Shown piece after piece: positions 49,601-61,876 of a DNA stretch of 64,000 nucleotides. This stretch comes from Stichopus chloronotus (taxonomy: Eukaryota; Echinodermata; Holothuroidea; Aspidochirotida; Stichopodidae). Below the pieces are notes generated by a model that saw only the letters and a program-made list of their open reading frames with translations, was not told where the DNA came from and did not search any database. The stretch lies in contig CM037837.1 of assembly GCA_021234535.1 (NCBI GenBank), forward strand, positions 7,662,218 to 7,726,217. The letters run 5' to 3'. Position 1 is the first letter of the stretch. Each line of letters begins with the position of its first letter. The translations under genes were made by a program, and so were the position numbers.

Positions 49601-52600
49601 CAGTGAAGACATGGTAACACATAAATGTTTTGCCACGACGGCCCGTAGAATCTTGGAAAACAATCCAAAAAATGATTGGCCTAAATAATAGCATAGGGAA
49701 GTTGAATCTTTGTCATACTTCTTTCCGCCAAGCAATGTTACTGCATGAAGCCATACACATCAGACGCATTGGGTGACAATAGGCTTATGGCAACACGATA
49801 TACGGATGGAGCTATTGTAATATGTTTATGAGATTTTAACGTAAATGCTTGCCGCAGTGATGGCATAGAATAGGGTCACAAAATTTATGACAATCCAAAG
49901 GGACATGACCCCCTCCACTCTTCCATTTATTTCGGTAAGGATGTATACTTCTGGCCAAACTTATGTCCTGAAGCATCGTCAGTGGCGGCGAGACATGAGA
50001 GGTGCCTTGGCAAGAATGAAAGGGCGCCTGTTCACCGGTGCCTGGAAAGGTGATCTCCCTCGACAAAGAGTGTAGACTACCTCATTTTCTGGTACATTCC
50101 CTCTTAGTCTTCCCACGATTTAAGCTAGCGTGTAAGGGATGGTGTAAGGGATGGTGGGCGCCACCTAAGACTCGCCCACCCCCATTTTTCTGAAAAAGAT
50201 AAAACTACTTTCTATTTAAAAAAAAAACAAAAAACATTAGCACCGTACCTACTGGTAAATTTACTGAGTGACCTTAATCTGCCCAGTTAAAGGAGGGAGT
50301 CCCGGATAATTTATGATCAGTTCACAAAATCCTTGTCTCTATAAAACTACTCGTAAGAATATCAAATTAAGGTGTTAAATGCGAAGAAAATATTGTCTTT
50401 TTTGGCCAAGTTTATGCTCTTATATACCCTAAAATCCATGAGCTTCCGCTATGTGGGTCACTTAATTCTTACTTATGACTTCCATGGCAAGTAAAACATA
50501 CCGTACCGTACCATGCGAGACTAACACCTCAAAATACTGGGACTATGGATAGCCATTTTCAACTTGTTGATAACTTAGCCTAACCGTAGATGTAGGTGTC
50601 GTTTGCCCATCGAGGAAAAAAAATGCAGTGTCTTAAAACATAGAGGAGTTCTTCACCACTTTGTTACATACGCATTATTCTTCAGCTGTGTAAACTGTAA
50701 AGAAAACAAAAACATCGGAAGGTAAATGATTTTGTCGGACATTGTAGCAACACTGAAAGAAAAAGTAAACGTGCAATGTCATTTCTACTTATACTGTACT
50801 TAACAAAGTTACTCGATAAAAGAAATAAAAAAAGATAAAATTGTACTCACAGAAAAGCATTTCTTTTATGCAGCCGGTATTAGTTTCTGCATCGATGTGC
50901 AATTTAGTATTAATAAGACACAGTAGGAATATGCACATATTTAGATAAAGCCCCTTTCACGTGTAGACAATAATATTCTGTTTGGAAATAAATGCACGTG
51001 ACATTATTTGCCATTTAAGCTGTCTTATATCCGAGTGAGTTTTATTTTGTGCAAGTAGAGTTGTGTTTTGTCGCCACAGGCCCTATATATTCATATCAGC
51101 AGGTTGACTCTGCATAAATTGAAAGAAGCTCTATTCACTTCAGGAGATCATTCTTTGCTGGCGTGTCACAATTGTTTAATACTTGCAAGACTCCACAGTG
51201 CTTCGTGATTATTATCTGTTGAAAGCAGTGGGTGAAAGATTGTGATGGAGAACTTTTTCTTTGTAAGGATTCAGTTTTGTATTGTCAAAAGTTTATGTAA
51301 TCCCTCCGTTTTGCAAAAAAAAACCCCTCTAAATGTTCAAATCCACGTGGTACATTTTCATGCAACTTCCTGTAGCATCGCCTTGTGATGTAAAGTTGGA
51401 ATGCATTGTCTCATGATAATACAATCCTTTAATTATATCATTAAAAATAACAGAGATATGACATCGCACGCTGAAAACCCCGTTTAGTGTCTCTTTGTTT
51501 TGAAAGTTGTTTGAATTGATTGCCTAGTACAATCGAGGTGTGGCGGGTCATCCCTGCGCGGTGGCATGTAATTGTAGCACATGTATGCCATAGCAATACT
51601 TTGTTCGCATTTATTATTTAAGCTTTCTGTTTTTTTTTTTGGGGGGGGGGGAAGGGACCTTGCCACAGAAATGTTGTGTACTTTTTCATCAAAATGCAAC
51701 TTATTTTTAGAACAATATATTCTTCTGGAGATAACGTCAGAAAGAAAGCAAAGAGATTTCACATGATTTAAGGAAAGGGTATATATACGCAAACATAAGT
51801 TTTAAAGTCGTGTCTTAGCCTGGCAGTGTATTCATTTCCCGACTATTCATTGTGCCGTTTTCGGGTACCTTCATTGCCCGTGGTTGCCCCTTCGACAATG
51901 GGTGCCCGTGCATGATGTGATTGCCCTGTAATGAATGCCCGTCGCTGTTGACAAAAGAACATCAGACGGTTGTTTTGAACTATTATAACATTTGTAAATA
52001 GAGTGATTTTGCATTTTTTTCTCAGTTCCGGGATCGGATATAAATTGTTTTCTCTAACATTTACACTAACGTTACTCGAAGAAATCGTAGCATATCAACA
52101 TTGTAAAGAGAAACATTGGGATACACTGTTCCGCTCTTTACTTAGCCTGTAAACAGGGTTTTAGTCCCAGGAGGGATTCAGCTACACTATAGACCTTCCT
52201 GTTAGTTTTAACATGTTTCATAAATATTAAACCAACATTTCACTTCTCTAATTACAGGAGCATAGCCCTAAATTCCAAAATAACTTGATGTGGTAAATCG
52301 TAGATTTGGGCCAGTAGCTGTCGTTAATTAGGCCAATCATTATTCGAACCCTTCCTGTTTGAATCTCAAAAATAGAAAAACAATTTCGAAACAAACTCCG
52401 AAATTTTAACACGGATTTGCAAAAACCAGAGTTTACAGAATTCTGCTTTCTCTAGTATTAAGTATTCAGTGACACAACTGATGTTCTAGCTGACATTCAA
52501 CCCATCACCGTCGGGCAATCATTACTGTATTCATTCATCATTCATCGTCGAATGGGTAAACACGAACATTCAGTAGCAGCACTGCGCTTTTCATCTGTAT

Positions 52601-52610
52601 GTGTGGTTCC

Positions 52611-52850
52611 TGGACAAATTCCTCACGGGCAAGTCCCAAGTGGACAACTTGCCCTTGGACAGTCCCTACCTGGACAATTCCCAACTATAGGACAACTTCC
52701 CCTCAGACAATTCCGATCCTCTCTAAACTTAACCCTATCCCTTTTCATGACGAAATTGTCGGAGGGGGGAGTTGGCTGGGGGGGGGGGGCGAATTGACCT
52801 GGTTGGGAATCGTCGGGGGGAATTGTCGGGGGGGGGGGGAGGAGAATTGT
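52611..52850. repeat. 15-bp degenerate array facing G-rich inverse words
   Basis: GGACA-starting words fall every 15 bp at 52612, 52642, 52657 and 52672, with GGGCAAG at 52627. They are followed by looser copies at 52690 and 52705. From 52756 the complementary type of word appears (GGGAATCGTC, GGGGAATTGTC), interrupted by two 12-base G runs (52778-52789 and 52828-52839). The left and right parts can pair in part as an inverted repeat. The proline/glycine/glutamine-rich frames across it look like repeat artefacts. Confidence 0.7.
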
Positions 52851-53973
52851 GAGGTCACGGCATTTGCAGAAATTCACTGCATATTAAGTGTTAGACCTCG
52901 ATGTGGCACTCAATACTGAAGTATTAAAAAGCAATAGAAACCCTTTGTAAAGCAGAACAATTCTGCAATGTGAACGAAAGTCCTATTGAAGAGAAATTTC
53001 TATTTTGTCAATTACATTGAAAATAGGCAATACTATTGATAAGATTGAATGGTATGTATGTGTACTGTTTCAAGGTTTCAAAGAGGTCAAAGTTTGTATC
53101 AATTTGTGAAAGATTTATGGACACGATGTCTGAAGAAGGGAAGCTTTGAAAGATTTTATAGGCCTATCTGCCTATTTTGTCAAAAACTATTATTTCTTGT
53201 GGGAGTCATTTTAACCCCGAGGTCAAGAGGCGTCAACGTATGTAAGTGGCCTTGTGACCAGAACATCACAACAGGGAAGCTTGGTCAAGTTCCATTTACA
53301 ATATATGCGGGTACACCAAGAAAGTTTAAAATCCATGCATAATTTCATTGTTGGCTAAAAACGTAGATAGATAATATTATGTCAGAAAGTCTTATTTCTC
53401 ACGTTTCATTTCCAAAACTACAATACATATCTGCCATCTGGGTTATACGAAATCACTGAGCTGCGTTTGAGTCTGACCTTCCCCCAATAAGGTAATTTAG
53501 CTGTCATGATGACGTCCCACTGATTGTTGATTTTATTTTAAGACACTTCAAAATAGAGTGACCATCCTATATGACGCTCTGAAAGCTGTGGGTTGGTTCT
53601 AAATCTTTTTAATTCGACAGGTTGTGTCATGATCAATATCTTTTTTTTTGTTATCATTGAATTAATGTTTATCGCATCATAATATGACCTATAACCTGCA
53701 TCATATGCAAGTTCAAGTATGCTCGCGCACTTTCTTATTCTGTTCAACAAGCTGGTATACCGTATATGTGGAAACCTACTACGCATACATATATATGTAT
53801 AGGGGTTTGTATGTTGTATGAGTAATGTTTCAAAGCATTTCTAGCCTGTTTATCAGCCCGGGGAATTGTTACTTAGATGGCGATACAACGCTTTGAAGTG
53901 AGGTTTTTACCACCAAAGTAACACGGTAATCTGCATGCATCTGTCCTTTGTATCGTTCCTGACAATTCTAGGT

Positions 53974-54262
53974 TTAAGACCCGTTCACACCAAAACCGCT
54001 TTCTCTTGCGTTTTGCACAATGTATAGATGTGGCTATGTGCAGACACATTTTTTAAAATCGATGTTTTGGCCCTTGCATATGCAGAAGGGACCGATACAT
54101 CTTTCACATCATCATATTTAGCCATTTTTACAGGCGGCTACACTCTTCTTGCCCCAGAACTGGGGAAGCTGCATGGTACCCTGTACGGAAGGTCAACCTC
54201 TTGCCGCTGCGGGAATCGCACATAGAAAACCCGCAGCGGCTTTGGTGGGAACAGGCCTTTAT
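53974..54262. mobile_element. MITE-like foldback element with internal palindrome
   Basis: The left end TTAAGACCCGTTCACACC with following AAAACCGC matches the inverse of the right end (ATAAAGGCCTGTTCCCACC, AAAGCCGC) with a few mismatches and one gap. Next to the right arm is a perfect 11-bp hairpin, GCCGCTGCGGG (54203-54213) against CCCGCAGCGGC (54230-54240). Non-coding. The target duplication cannot be assigned with certainty. Confidence 0.65.
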
Positions 54263-54889
54263 ACGGGTTCAGAAAATAAACGCAACATAATATTTGTCGT
54301 CTGCCACAGCTACGGTGGGACGGGGAAGTTTCATGAACTGCCATATATTGTTGCCAGTCGTCAGCAAAGTATATCCTGCCTAGTCTCTCTCGTGTAACAT
54401 TTAGATTGCATGTCAAAACATGAAAAAGAATCTGCATCTGGCTATTCAGGACACTTCCGGAAATTTCCCATCTACTGTAGTTGTCAAACAATGAGATTCC
54501 TGCCTCATCAGCTCATTTGTATGCGACTACTCATTGAGATAGAAGATAGAGGCCGGAAGTTCATTTATTTCAATTAAACAGTCGTTTCGAGTTTAATGCC
54601 ATTTGCTCTTAAAGGTGTTGGTGGTACAAACCTACACATCAACGTATTGTTCTGAGCGAGTTAATTGTTACAGGATAGTTGATATTGAACTGGAACTACT
54701 GAGTAAAGAACAGAAATGGGTTTAAAAATGTTCTTATTATTAACACCAAACTGGTTTATCTGCTCAAACCATGGACACAGAATCCGTCCAGGCCATAATG
54801 TGAAAAGCTTGTGTGCTAGTTTTTGAAGGAAAGGTGCAAGGCAGATCAAAGTTTTTTTTTTTGTGGGAGGGCATATAAAAATCTGGGCT

Positions 54890-55610
54890 GTGATTGTTTC
54901 TGGTGCAGGTAAAAGGTCATCTTAGGTCACCAGTAGGCAGAATGTAGACAGCCAATCTTTGCAGTATCTCAGGAACCACATTTTGCATGGACTTCAAACT
55001 TGGAGGGTGTGTACTTTTTCCTACCTAAATAAGATTGTGGAGGCTTCTTTAGGTCAAATGTCATATTAGGATATCAGAGGTCGCACAGTGAACAGCTTGT
55101 GAACTCAATATTTTCAAAGGGGAAGTAACCCTGTACTTTACTGGTAGTGTTAAGGTGCAGTACATAAAAACCTTTGTTGGGTTTAATTTTGGTGTAAATT
55201 GAAGGTTATTTGGGTCACTACGAAGTGCAAAATGTTAGCGTTAAGCTGGTATTTTTTTCTCTTCTTGTGGATAAACAAGTATTTGGTGTCACCAGCAGGC
55301 AAAGTACTAGCAATACTTGGAATGTTTTATAAAATTCAGTTTAGTTAAATTCAGTGCTTTTGATCCTATAAATTCCAGTTCTGTGACTTTTAATGCAGTG
55401 CACAATAGAAAACAGTACATACCTTTATCATCCTTCTGTTTAAATCTATTACTATTGACTGAGCTGTTTTGATAGTCATGAGTGCAAAATTCCCATAAGA
55501 CAATAAGGTTTTGATTTTGCTTCACTTAGAAACAATCCCTTGCATACAGAGAGAATTGTTTTAGCCTGATAAATGACCATTGACCTCTGAGGTCACTGAG
55601 ACGGGTATTA
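54890..55610 (-). repeat. Highly diverged AGGTCA-type repeat
   Basis: AAAGGTCATCTTAGGTCA (54912), TAGGTCAAATGTCAT (55051), GAAGGTTATTTGGGTCAC (55202) and TGACCATTGACCT (55574) recur at roughly 145-bp or longer steps, together with 'tatctcaggaac' and 'acttcaaacttgg' words typical of the reverse orientation. Both ends are unrecognisable. Probably an old copy. Confidence 0.5.
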
Positions 55611-56997
55611 TCAATCCCAGGGGATCTTTATCCAACAATTAATGCTGTGGAATATGTCAGCACATTCAGAGAGAAGTGATTTGTCATGTCGATTTGGATT
55701 ACCTATGAGAGATTTTTTTTACTCTAGATATAATTAGTTAGCTGCAGATTTCTGAACAATCAATTACAAACATGGAAGGGCATTTGAGCAAAACGTCTGC
55801 GAATACTGTTAAACTGCAATTTCAAACTGTTACACTAGAACTTGAAAAAGGCTAATATTGTTAAACCTGTCTAACTGCTTTCATTACTTTCAAGTATAGT
55901 CTTAATGATTCAGTTTTGATACATACAGAAAAGATCAGTACTTGAATTGAAATTTCAGTCTCACACCAACTTTCTCTTCCAAGGGCACAGTATCTTAGGG
56001 GGGGGGGGGCATTTAGACATTCAAGTGTAAAGTATAAAGCGGAAAGGAATTACTAAGCCACTTGGATTTCTGTCGTAGACTCGACTGAGTGAATCATTTT
56101 ACCGTTCTGGGGTGAATTAGGGCCCTTCGTCACGCTGGCATTGTGTATATCTGACTTAGTTGTTGGCCCTATAGGTAGTATAGGTATCAAGTCACGTAAT
56201 TTATATTGAGACTTGATCAAGTCTAGCTAGTGTTTGATATGATTGGTAGTATTTTACGATGCCGCCATGCATATAAGGAATGATGTTCACCTGTATTTTA
56301 GAAGTGTAAAAGAACAACATAATGTTGCGTTATTCTAGTTTCTTATTTAAATGATGACTAATGGGAGACATGGCGTTCACAGAGTTACTGTCCTGGTTTT
56401 AGGCGATATTGTTTTCTCCATTTTAGACAATACCCAGACACGGAAAGCCCAGTTGCTTGAGCATTGAAGAAATCAGTATAGATATACCATAGGTCCGTTC
56501 TGTTGAACCATCACGAATGCATTACAGAAGGTCAAGAAAATAATATGAATTTTACGTCGTGTATTTGCAAGGTTAGCCCGCAATATTTCCACGGTCATGT
56601 GGTGTTGAATTTCCGCCCTCAAGTTTAGCCTACAGTACTCTTGCATTTGTTGATAAGCCACGTCAATGTTTCTTATCAGTTTATTTGGTAAGTCATTAAC
56701 AACACTGACTGCATTTTGTATTGAAATATTCAAGACAAAGGATGTATTCCAATGCGACAATAGTGAAAGCGGAAAAGGGCATACAATAGGGTAGTGCTAG
56801 GATAAGCTGTGTGAAATTTGTTTATACGGCAATGACTCGATCAAATCCGGTATATTCAGAGCAAAAGTCGTCGTTATATTACAATGTTTTTGGTAATGGG
56901 AAATATTGCTTTAAATGCCACCTGCATGACATAAAAATAAAATACCTGCAATCATTTCTAAAACTTTTCAGTCTCCTCAATATATCAGTAATTGCTG

Positions 56998-57132
56998 CTG
57001 TGGCCGCCACGGATGTAAAAGTAGTGGCATTTGAAACATTGGCGTTTAGCAACCTGGAGGTTCTGGGTTCGATTCCTGGCTCGGTCAAAATAAGATCGGA
57101 TTTCATTCAAGAGTTATCTGAGTTTTTTTTTT
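56998..57132 (+). mobile_element. tRNA-derived SINE fragment
   Basis: A perfect Pol III B box, GGTTCGATTCC, lies at 57066-57076 inside a T-arm-like stem. Upstream is a degraded A-box region (GTAGTGGCATTTGAAACATTGG) at about tRNA spacing, downstream a short body, and then a T tract at about 57123-57131 that could terminate Pol III. The first half does not fold as an intact cloverleaf, so this is not a functional tRNA gene. Confidence 0.6.
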
Positions 57133-58839
57133 CCATCTGAACTGGCCTTGTGAAAAAGATACCAACTTTGATCTAAACTTGGTAGTCACACGGCGTGCAG
57201 CTGATATTAATTTGCATTTAAATTTAGGCCGGAGACCAGTTATTTTACTACACTAAACGACGACAAAGTATATATGATTCAAGACGGCAAACTGTACCGT
57301 CAGCTAAACTTGCTATGAGAGATTTCATTTCATGATATTCTTCATTGGAAAGCAGACCAGGAAGTGTTATTTGCTGATGCACAGTGCAAGTGTGTATGAA
57401 CGAAACAACACTCCAGTATGTTCTTCATGCTGTCCGTTGAACGCATTGTAATGCACTTACACAAGGTTTACTGTATGAAAGTATTTGTACTGAAATTTGG
57501 GCAACCATCGTCGAGGATGCTAAATTCATCACAGAATTCATCCTTTTAAACGTCATGTATAACCACTATTTGTAGTAAAGTGTGCTGATATGATTGCCTA
57601 TTGAAGACCTGCATTATAATACCGTAGCCCTGTACGATAATAACCCTATCAGATGATCGTTTTTTACGGCATTTTATTCACCGAAAAGCAAACCAGGAAG
57701 AATATTCAGTACATTTCGTTTTTTTTTTTTTGGGGGGGGGGGGAGCTGTGGGTTGATAAATAAAATTTAGAAAAGTCATACTAAATCAGTTATTTGATTA
57801 AACAGCATCATTGCCGTGCAAAATTTACATATTCCAAAAACCTTTATACTATTCGACAGAAACAGTGACGGTCGAAATTGCTACCCCACACCAATCGTAT
57901 ATACAGTGGCGTGATTGCAAACAATTTTAACGAGAGTTGTGCTATGTATAGAATTACACCGTGTGGTACAGCTATACAACATGCAAATGTATTGTAATCA
58001 ACACATTGCCAAGTTGTACGTAGGGAAGATTGATTCGTGTCCTATCCCTTCCGACATTGATGAAGAACATGGGGTTAGTGATTAGTTTGCTTCCTTCATT
58101 TATTTATTGACTTCCTCCTTTGTGTGGGTTTGTGGAAGGGGAAGAAGTGAAGGGCGGGGGGGGGGGGGGTTGGGACTGGTTACTATCACGCCCTCAGGTT
58201 GTGAAGAATAAGAAGGAAAGGATTTTTATATTACTTGAAATTTATGTGAAGTGACATTACAAGGAACTGCTTCTCAAGTAGAGGTCGTTGTTTAATACCT
58301 GCATTGAATTGCACGTTTCCCTGGCGTGATGCTGATGTCTCGACGTGTTCTGTTTCAGCTCTCGTACTGTCATATGTTGGCGTATATATTTATCTAGTGT
58401 CAGTAAACTGTAGGAGATGTATTTCACAGTCGTATATTTGACAATAGTACGAAGCATATACGCGATTCAGATACGAAGTCTCAATTCCTGTCAGTCTCGA
58501 ACCACACCCAAAAGCTACAACAAACAACATTAACAAACAAATAAAAGTAACGTCAAACAAGTAAACATGATCACACTCACGTATTAGGTTAGCTTATATC
58601 TTATGTACTGCTTCAACTGTTTGACAGCACACTACGCACAGTTTTTGTGTATCCCCTTGAATCCTTTGGGAAGAGACGTCGCACCGGGGAGTTAGAGACC
58701 CCCGCCTTACAACAGGCCATTTTAATATATACACATATATAACCCAATTGTACAAGTTTAAGGCAATACAACGTTATACTGCGTATAGTTCAGTGAAATG
58801 CACGAGTTAAGTCATAGCTTCAGCTAAATTCTGTTTCAC

Positions 58840-59061
58840 TTAAAGGCAAGGTGTCGTCTGAGAATCTCTCATGAAACGAACGCCTAAGAATTCGTTACGT
58901 CACTTCCGCGTTTTAGTTAAACTATTGTTTACCGACAATAGTCGTATTTGTCACTAACTGTATACTTGAACACGCACGTTTTGTACACACAGTATGTGGA
59001 ACTAGCACAGTAAACACTCTCAGGGGCTCACACGATTCATGAGACGATCCTTTGTCTTTAA
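58840..59061. mobile_element. Short MITE with TTAA target duplication
   Basis: TTAA at 58840-58843 and 59058-59061 flank a 214-bp element. Left terminus AGGCAAGGTGTCGTCT; inverse of the right terminus AGACAAAGGATCGTCT. The interior includes TTACGTCACTTCCGCG, which looks like a CRE/ETS pair but belongs to the element. Confidence 0.7.
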
Positions 59062-61068
59062 GTATACTGCCATTCCACTAAAAAAAAAAAGATGAGTGGT
59101 CATATTTGTCCTTTTACTTTTATTCGAGTGTAATTTCATCCCACATAGAGTAAAATTATATTTCACTTAAGTGGAATTGAGTTTACCTTAATTCGTACGT
59201 TTTTCTCTGGGAAAATTGTAATAATTACCGTGTCTACCCTAGTCTTACTTTGAAATACATTTGATTTACGTTGATACATTGATTACTTGCCCGATATTGT
59301 TCTTCTCTCTCAGAGGGAGCATGCACCTCCCTGAAGGAAATTCTCTTCGCCTCATGTTACCACATCATGAATTCGTGTATGTGTATTTCGAAGGGAGTGT
59401 GTACGTCCCGGGGGGGGGGGGGGAGTTCTGTGCCAAGGATTTTCACGGCTGAACAATTGCCATCTACGAAAAGTCCCATATACCCTGTCATTTTTTTTCC
59501 AATTCGTTTTCTTTCTTTTTTTTTTACTGCAACATCTCAGTCTTGTAAATTAAAAAGAATAATCACTCTTCCCATCTTTACTTTGAAAAGAATCGTCAAA
59601 ATCTATTGTCGTTCCTCTTGAAAGCATATTCCATGGTGTTACTGAATATCTGATCCGCATTTAAGCAAGGTGTTATGCTGCAAAATATAAGCAATTCAAC
59701 AACAAAAATGATGTCGCATAATTAAAAAGAGCCATCTATGAATCATCGAATTAGCGGGGTGGGGGTTATAATTCAGTTCAACTGATAACTGATATGACAT
59801 GATATGACAAAACTGATATAATTTTATTGTTGGGCAACGTTTATACGTCAAAGTATCTGCATGTATAACGTGCCTGTATGCCTTTTAAATTTTCCCGCCA
59901 TTTGTCTAGGCCATTTGTCTAGGCTATATTCGAATTGAATTCTGACCACCTGTCATATTCCAGATAGGGATTTTCCCTGTAGATAGCTGCTGATGCGGTA
60001 ATCGTTGTTGCATGCAGCCAGGTGAAAGCGGTAAAGTCCAGTCTTGCTGTAGACATGCTTTGCATCATCCATTTCACTTGGGATTCATTTGTCAAGTGGA
60101 TGATCAATGTTCCAGAGCCAATGGCTTATTCTTACCAACCTTTTCTGAGTTAACTTTGAGTTAGATATATGAATATGATGATGGTAATGCTTGTAAACGT
60201 TACATTATTTAGTGAGCTAACCAAAGTGCTGTCCAAAACCGGTGTAACACAGGACACATCATAACGTTAGGCCCAAGGACGCAGACCAAATGACCTGATA
60301 GGTTGTCAATACTGTTTACATCAGCTGCACATTTTAACAACTCGTTAGGATGTCACCTAGGTCCCCCGAAGTCTGTAACGTGCTCGACCTATTTTAGATG
60401 GTGACCAATATCAGTGATCAAAATTACGTTATAGTAACTTAAGGCGAGAATCTGTAAGTTAAGTTAGAACGCTGAGTTTATCAGAGTGCCAACATTTCAG
60501 ATACACTGTTATAATGGGCCTAATGTGTTGCAGTATGTGGGTTCCCAGGAGGGAATACATGATACAATTACAACGGTACTGCACTTGTTCGTGTTTCTTT
60601 TAAAGTGAATTAAATGCGGATTTTTACTAAGTCTGTGTTTCATCTTGGTAGTTGTCTTTTTCACATGATTTCTATGTTTGCCATTATTATTCTTCTATAA
60701 TTTCACACGTTTGTAATTATGTACATCAATGTTACAGTTGTTTAACAGAAACAAGGTTTATGTTCTATTGATTTGCTGTATGTGTTTCATGTGTATTCGT
60801 AAGCCTTAGGCTAAAAGGTGTATTGTTATAAATGTAAGGTTTCCATAATGCAATATTTCATATTACCTGGATGTCATGAGGGGCACTCAGTGGGGTTTTA
60901 CTTGTGCCCTCAACTTGGCCACTTTGTGAATTGTGGGGTAATTTTAGTCAGTCACCATTCACTTAGTAACAAATTAGTTCATAGCACTGCAACATGGATG
61001 TACATAGAAACAGAAGTGTATCCAGCTGTAACCCATAACTTCCAATTCCTTTCCTCATATCTTTGCAG

Positions 61069-61210
61069 AGGTCGAAGGCAAGACGTCATTATGACGAGGG
61101 AGAATCACAAGATGACGAAATTGAAGGAAAGAGAACGTACAGCATTGAGAGCAAGCTGAGGGATGAAAAATTCAATGTGGGCAACTTGGTCAAGGAAATG
61201 AAAGGAGAAG
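61069..61210 (+). CDS. KDM2: KDM2 histone demethylase, N-terminal coding exon
   Basis: Between a CTTTGCAG acceptor and a GTATTT donor, a 142-nt phase-0 exon reads RSKARRHYDEGESQ, DDEIEGKRTYSIESKLRD and EKFNVGNLVKEMKGE plus one base. DDEIEGKRT with the following SIESKL is diagnostic of the KDM2A/KDM2B N-terminus (DDEIEGKRTFDLEEKL in human KDM2A, recalled). KDM2 proteins remove methyl groups from H3K36me2 and bind unmethylated CpG islands through a CXXC finger; both of those domains lie beyond the window. The start codon must lie in an upstream exon that was not found. Invertebrates usually have a single KDM2, so A versus B is not assigned. Confidence 0.93.
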
Positions 61211-61797
61211 GTATTTTGAAGAAACCTGCAATGATGAAATAATATGTGAATCATGTAAAAAAATTGATGGAGTGACCTGCAATATGTTCTATTAACTGTT
61301 TTATGAAGGATTGCTAGATACCTATCCCCCTTTAAATTTATGAGAACTGGCCATCGTTGAAATGCCAAGAAACAATTTGTTGAAAACATGTTAAAGCCTG
61401 CACATACAGTTGGTTCTCACAAACATTCTTTTCTGCCTCATTGGGAGATATGTTGACATGCTACATTCTATCACAATTAAGGATAAATTCCTTTGAATAA
61501 GCTCAAAACATCAAATGGTCTTCAAATGGACCGCTTTCAATATCATTTATTCTCTATTAGTTTATAGGGTAGTTATAATTCTATGTTTACTGTTGACGAA
61601 GTTTGATTAGCAAATTAATGGAAGTACGGTACCTCATGTGAGCTACATGAGACGGAGGGGGAAAGGGCAGAATAGGGGAAGAGTAGCAACAAGGTTAACA
61701 TGTATGCTAAAGTAAAGCTGATGTAAAGAAACCATTTACAGTCACCTGTAGCAGGGGAGGTTATCCATCTGTACATGTTTTTCTTCTCTATTTACAG

Positions 61798-61876
61798 ATT
61801 TCACCTACAAATTTGTTCAGGAGAATGGGTTTGAATGTCCAATGGTATTTAGAGATACAGAAGGACTTGGCTTGAG
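61798..61876 (+). CDS. KDM2: KDM2 histone demethylase, second coding exon seen
   Basis: A 79-nt exon between TTTACAG and GTAATG. With the last base of the previous exon it reads DFTYKFVQENGFECPMV and FRDTEGLGL plus two bases of Arg. It corresponds to the linker before the JmjC domain in KDM2 (DFNVEYIQRGGLRDPLIF and DGLGIK in human, recalled). Phases match both neighbours. Confidence 0.95.

Larger units (their letters stand above)
37591..61068. other. Intergenic/first-intron region between divergent ORAI and KDM2
   Basis: Contains no exon I can support, although upstream exons of KDM2 (which lacks a start codon in the exons seen) and possibly ORAI must lie here. Contents annotated separately: GATTTAAATC cluster, AGGTCA element E, a related element with different ends, a second copy of the 12149 MITE, other MITEs, minisatellites, a SINE and many G/C tracts. 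A short AGGTCA-element fragment is visible at 37990-38060. Gene-free stretches such as 40764-43082, 47300-49550, 49600-52600 and 59062-61068 show nothing else definite. Confidence 0.6.

Noticed and set aside
58893..58912. CRE/ETS-like TTACGTCACTTCCGCG as a KDM2 promoter
   Set aside because: It lies inside a TTAA-flanked MITE, so the motif is more simply explained as element sequence.
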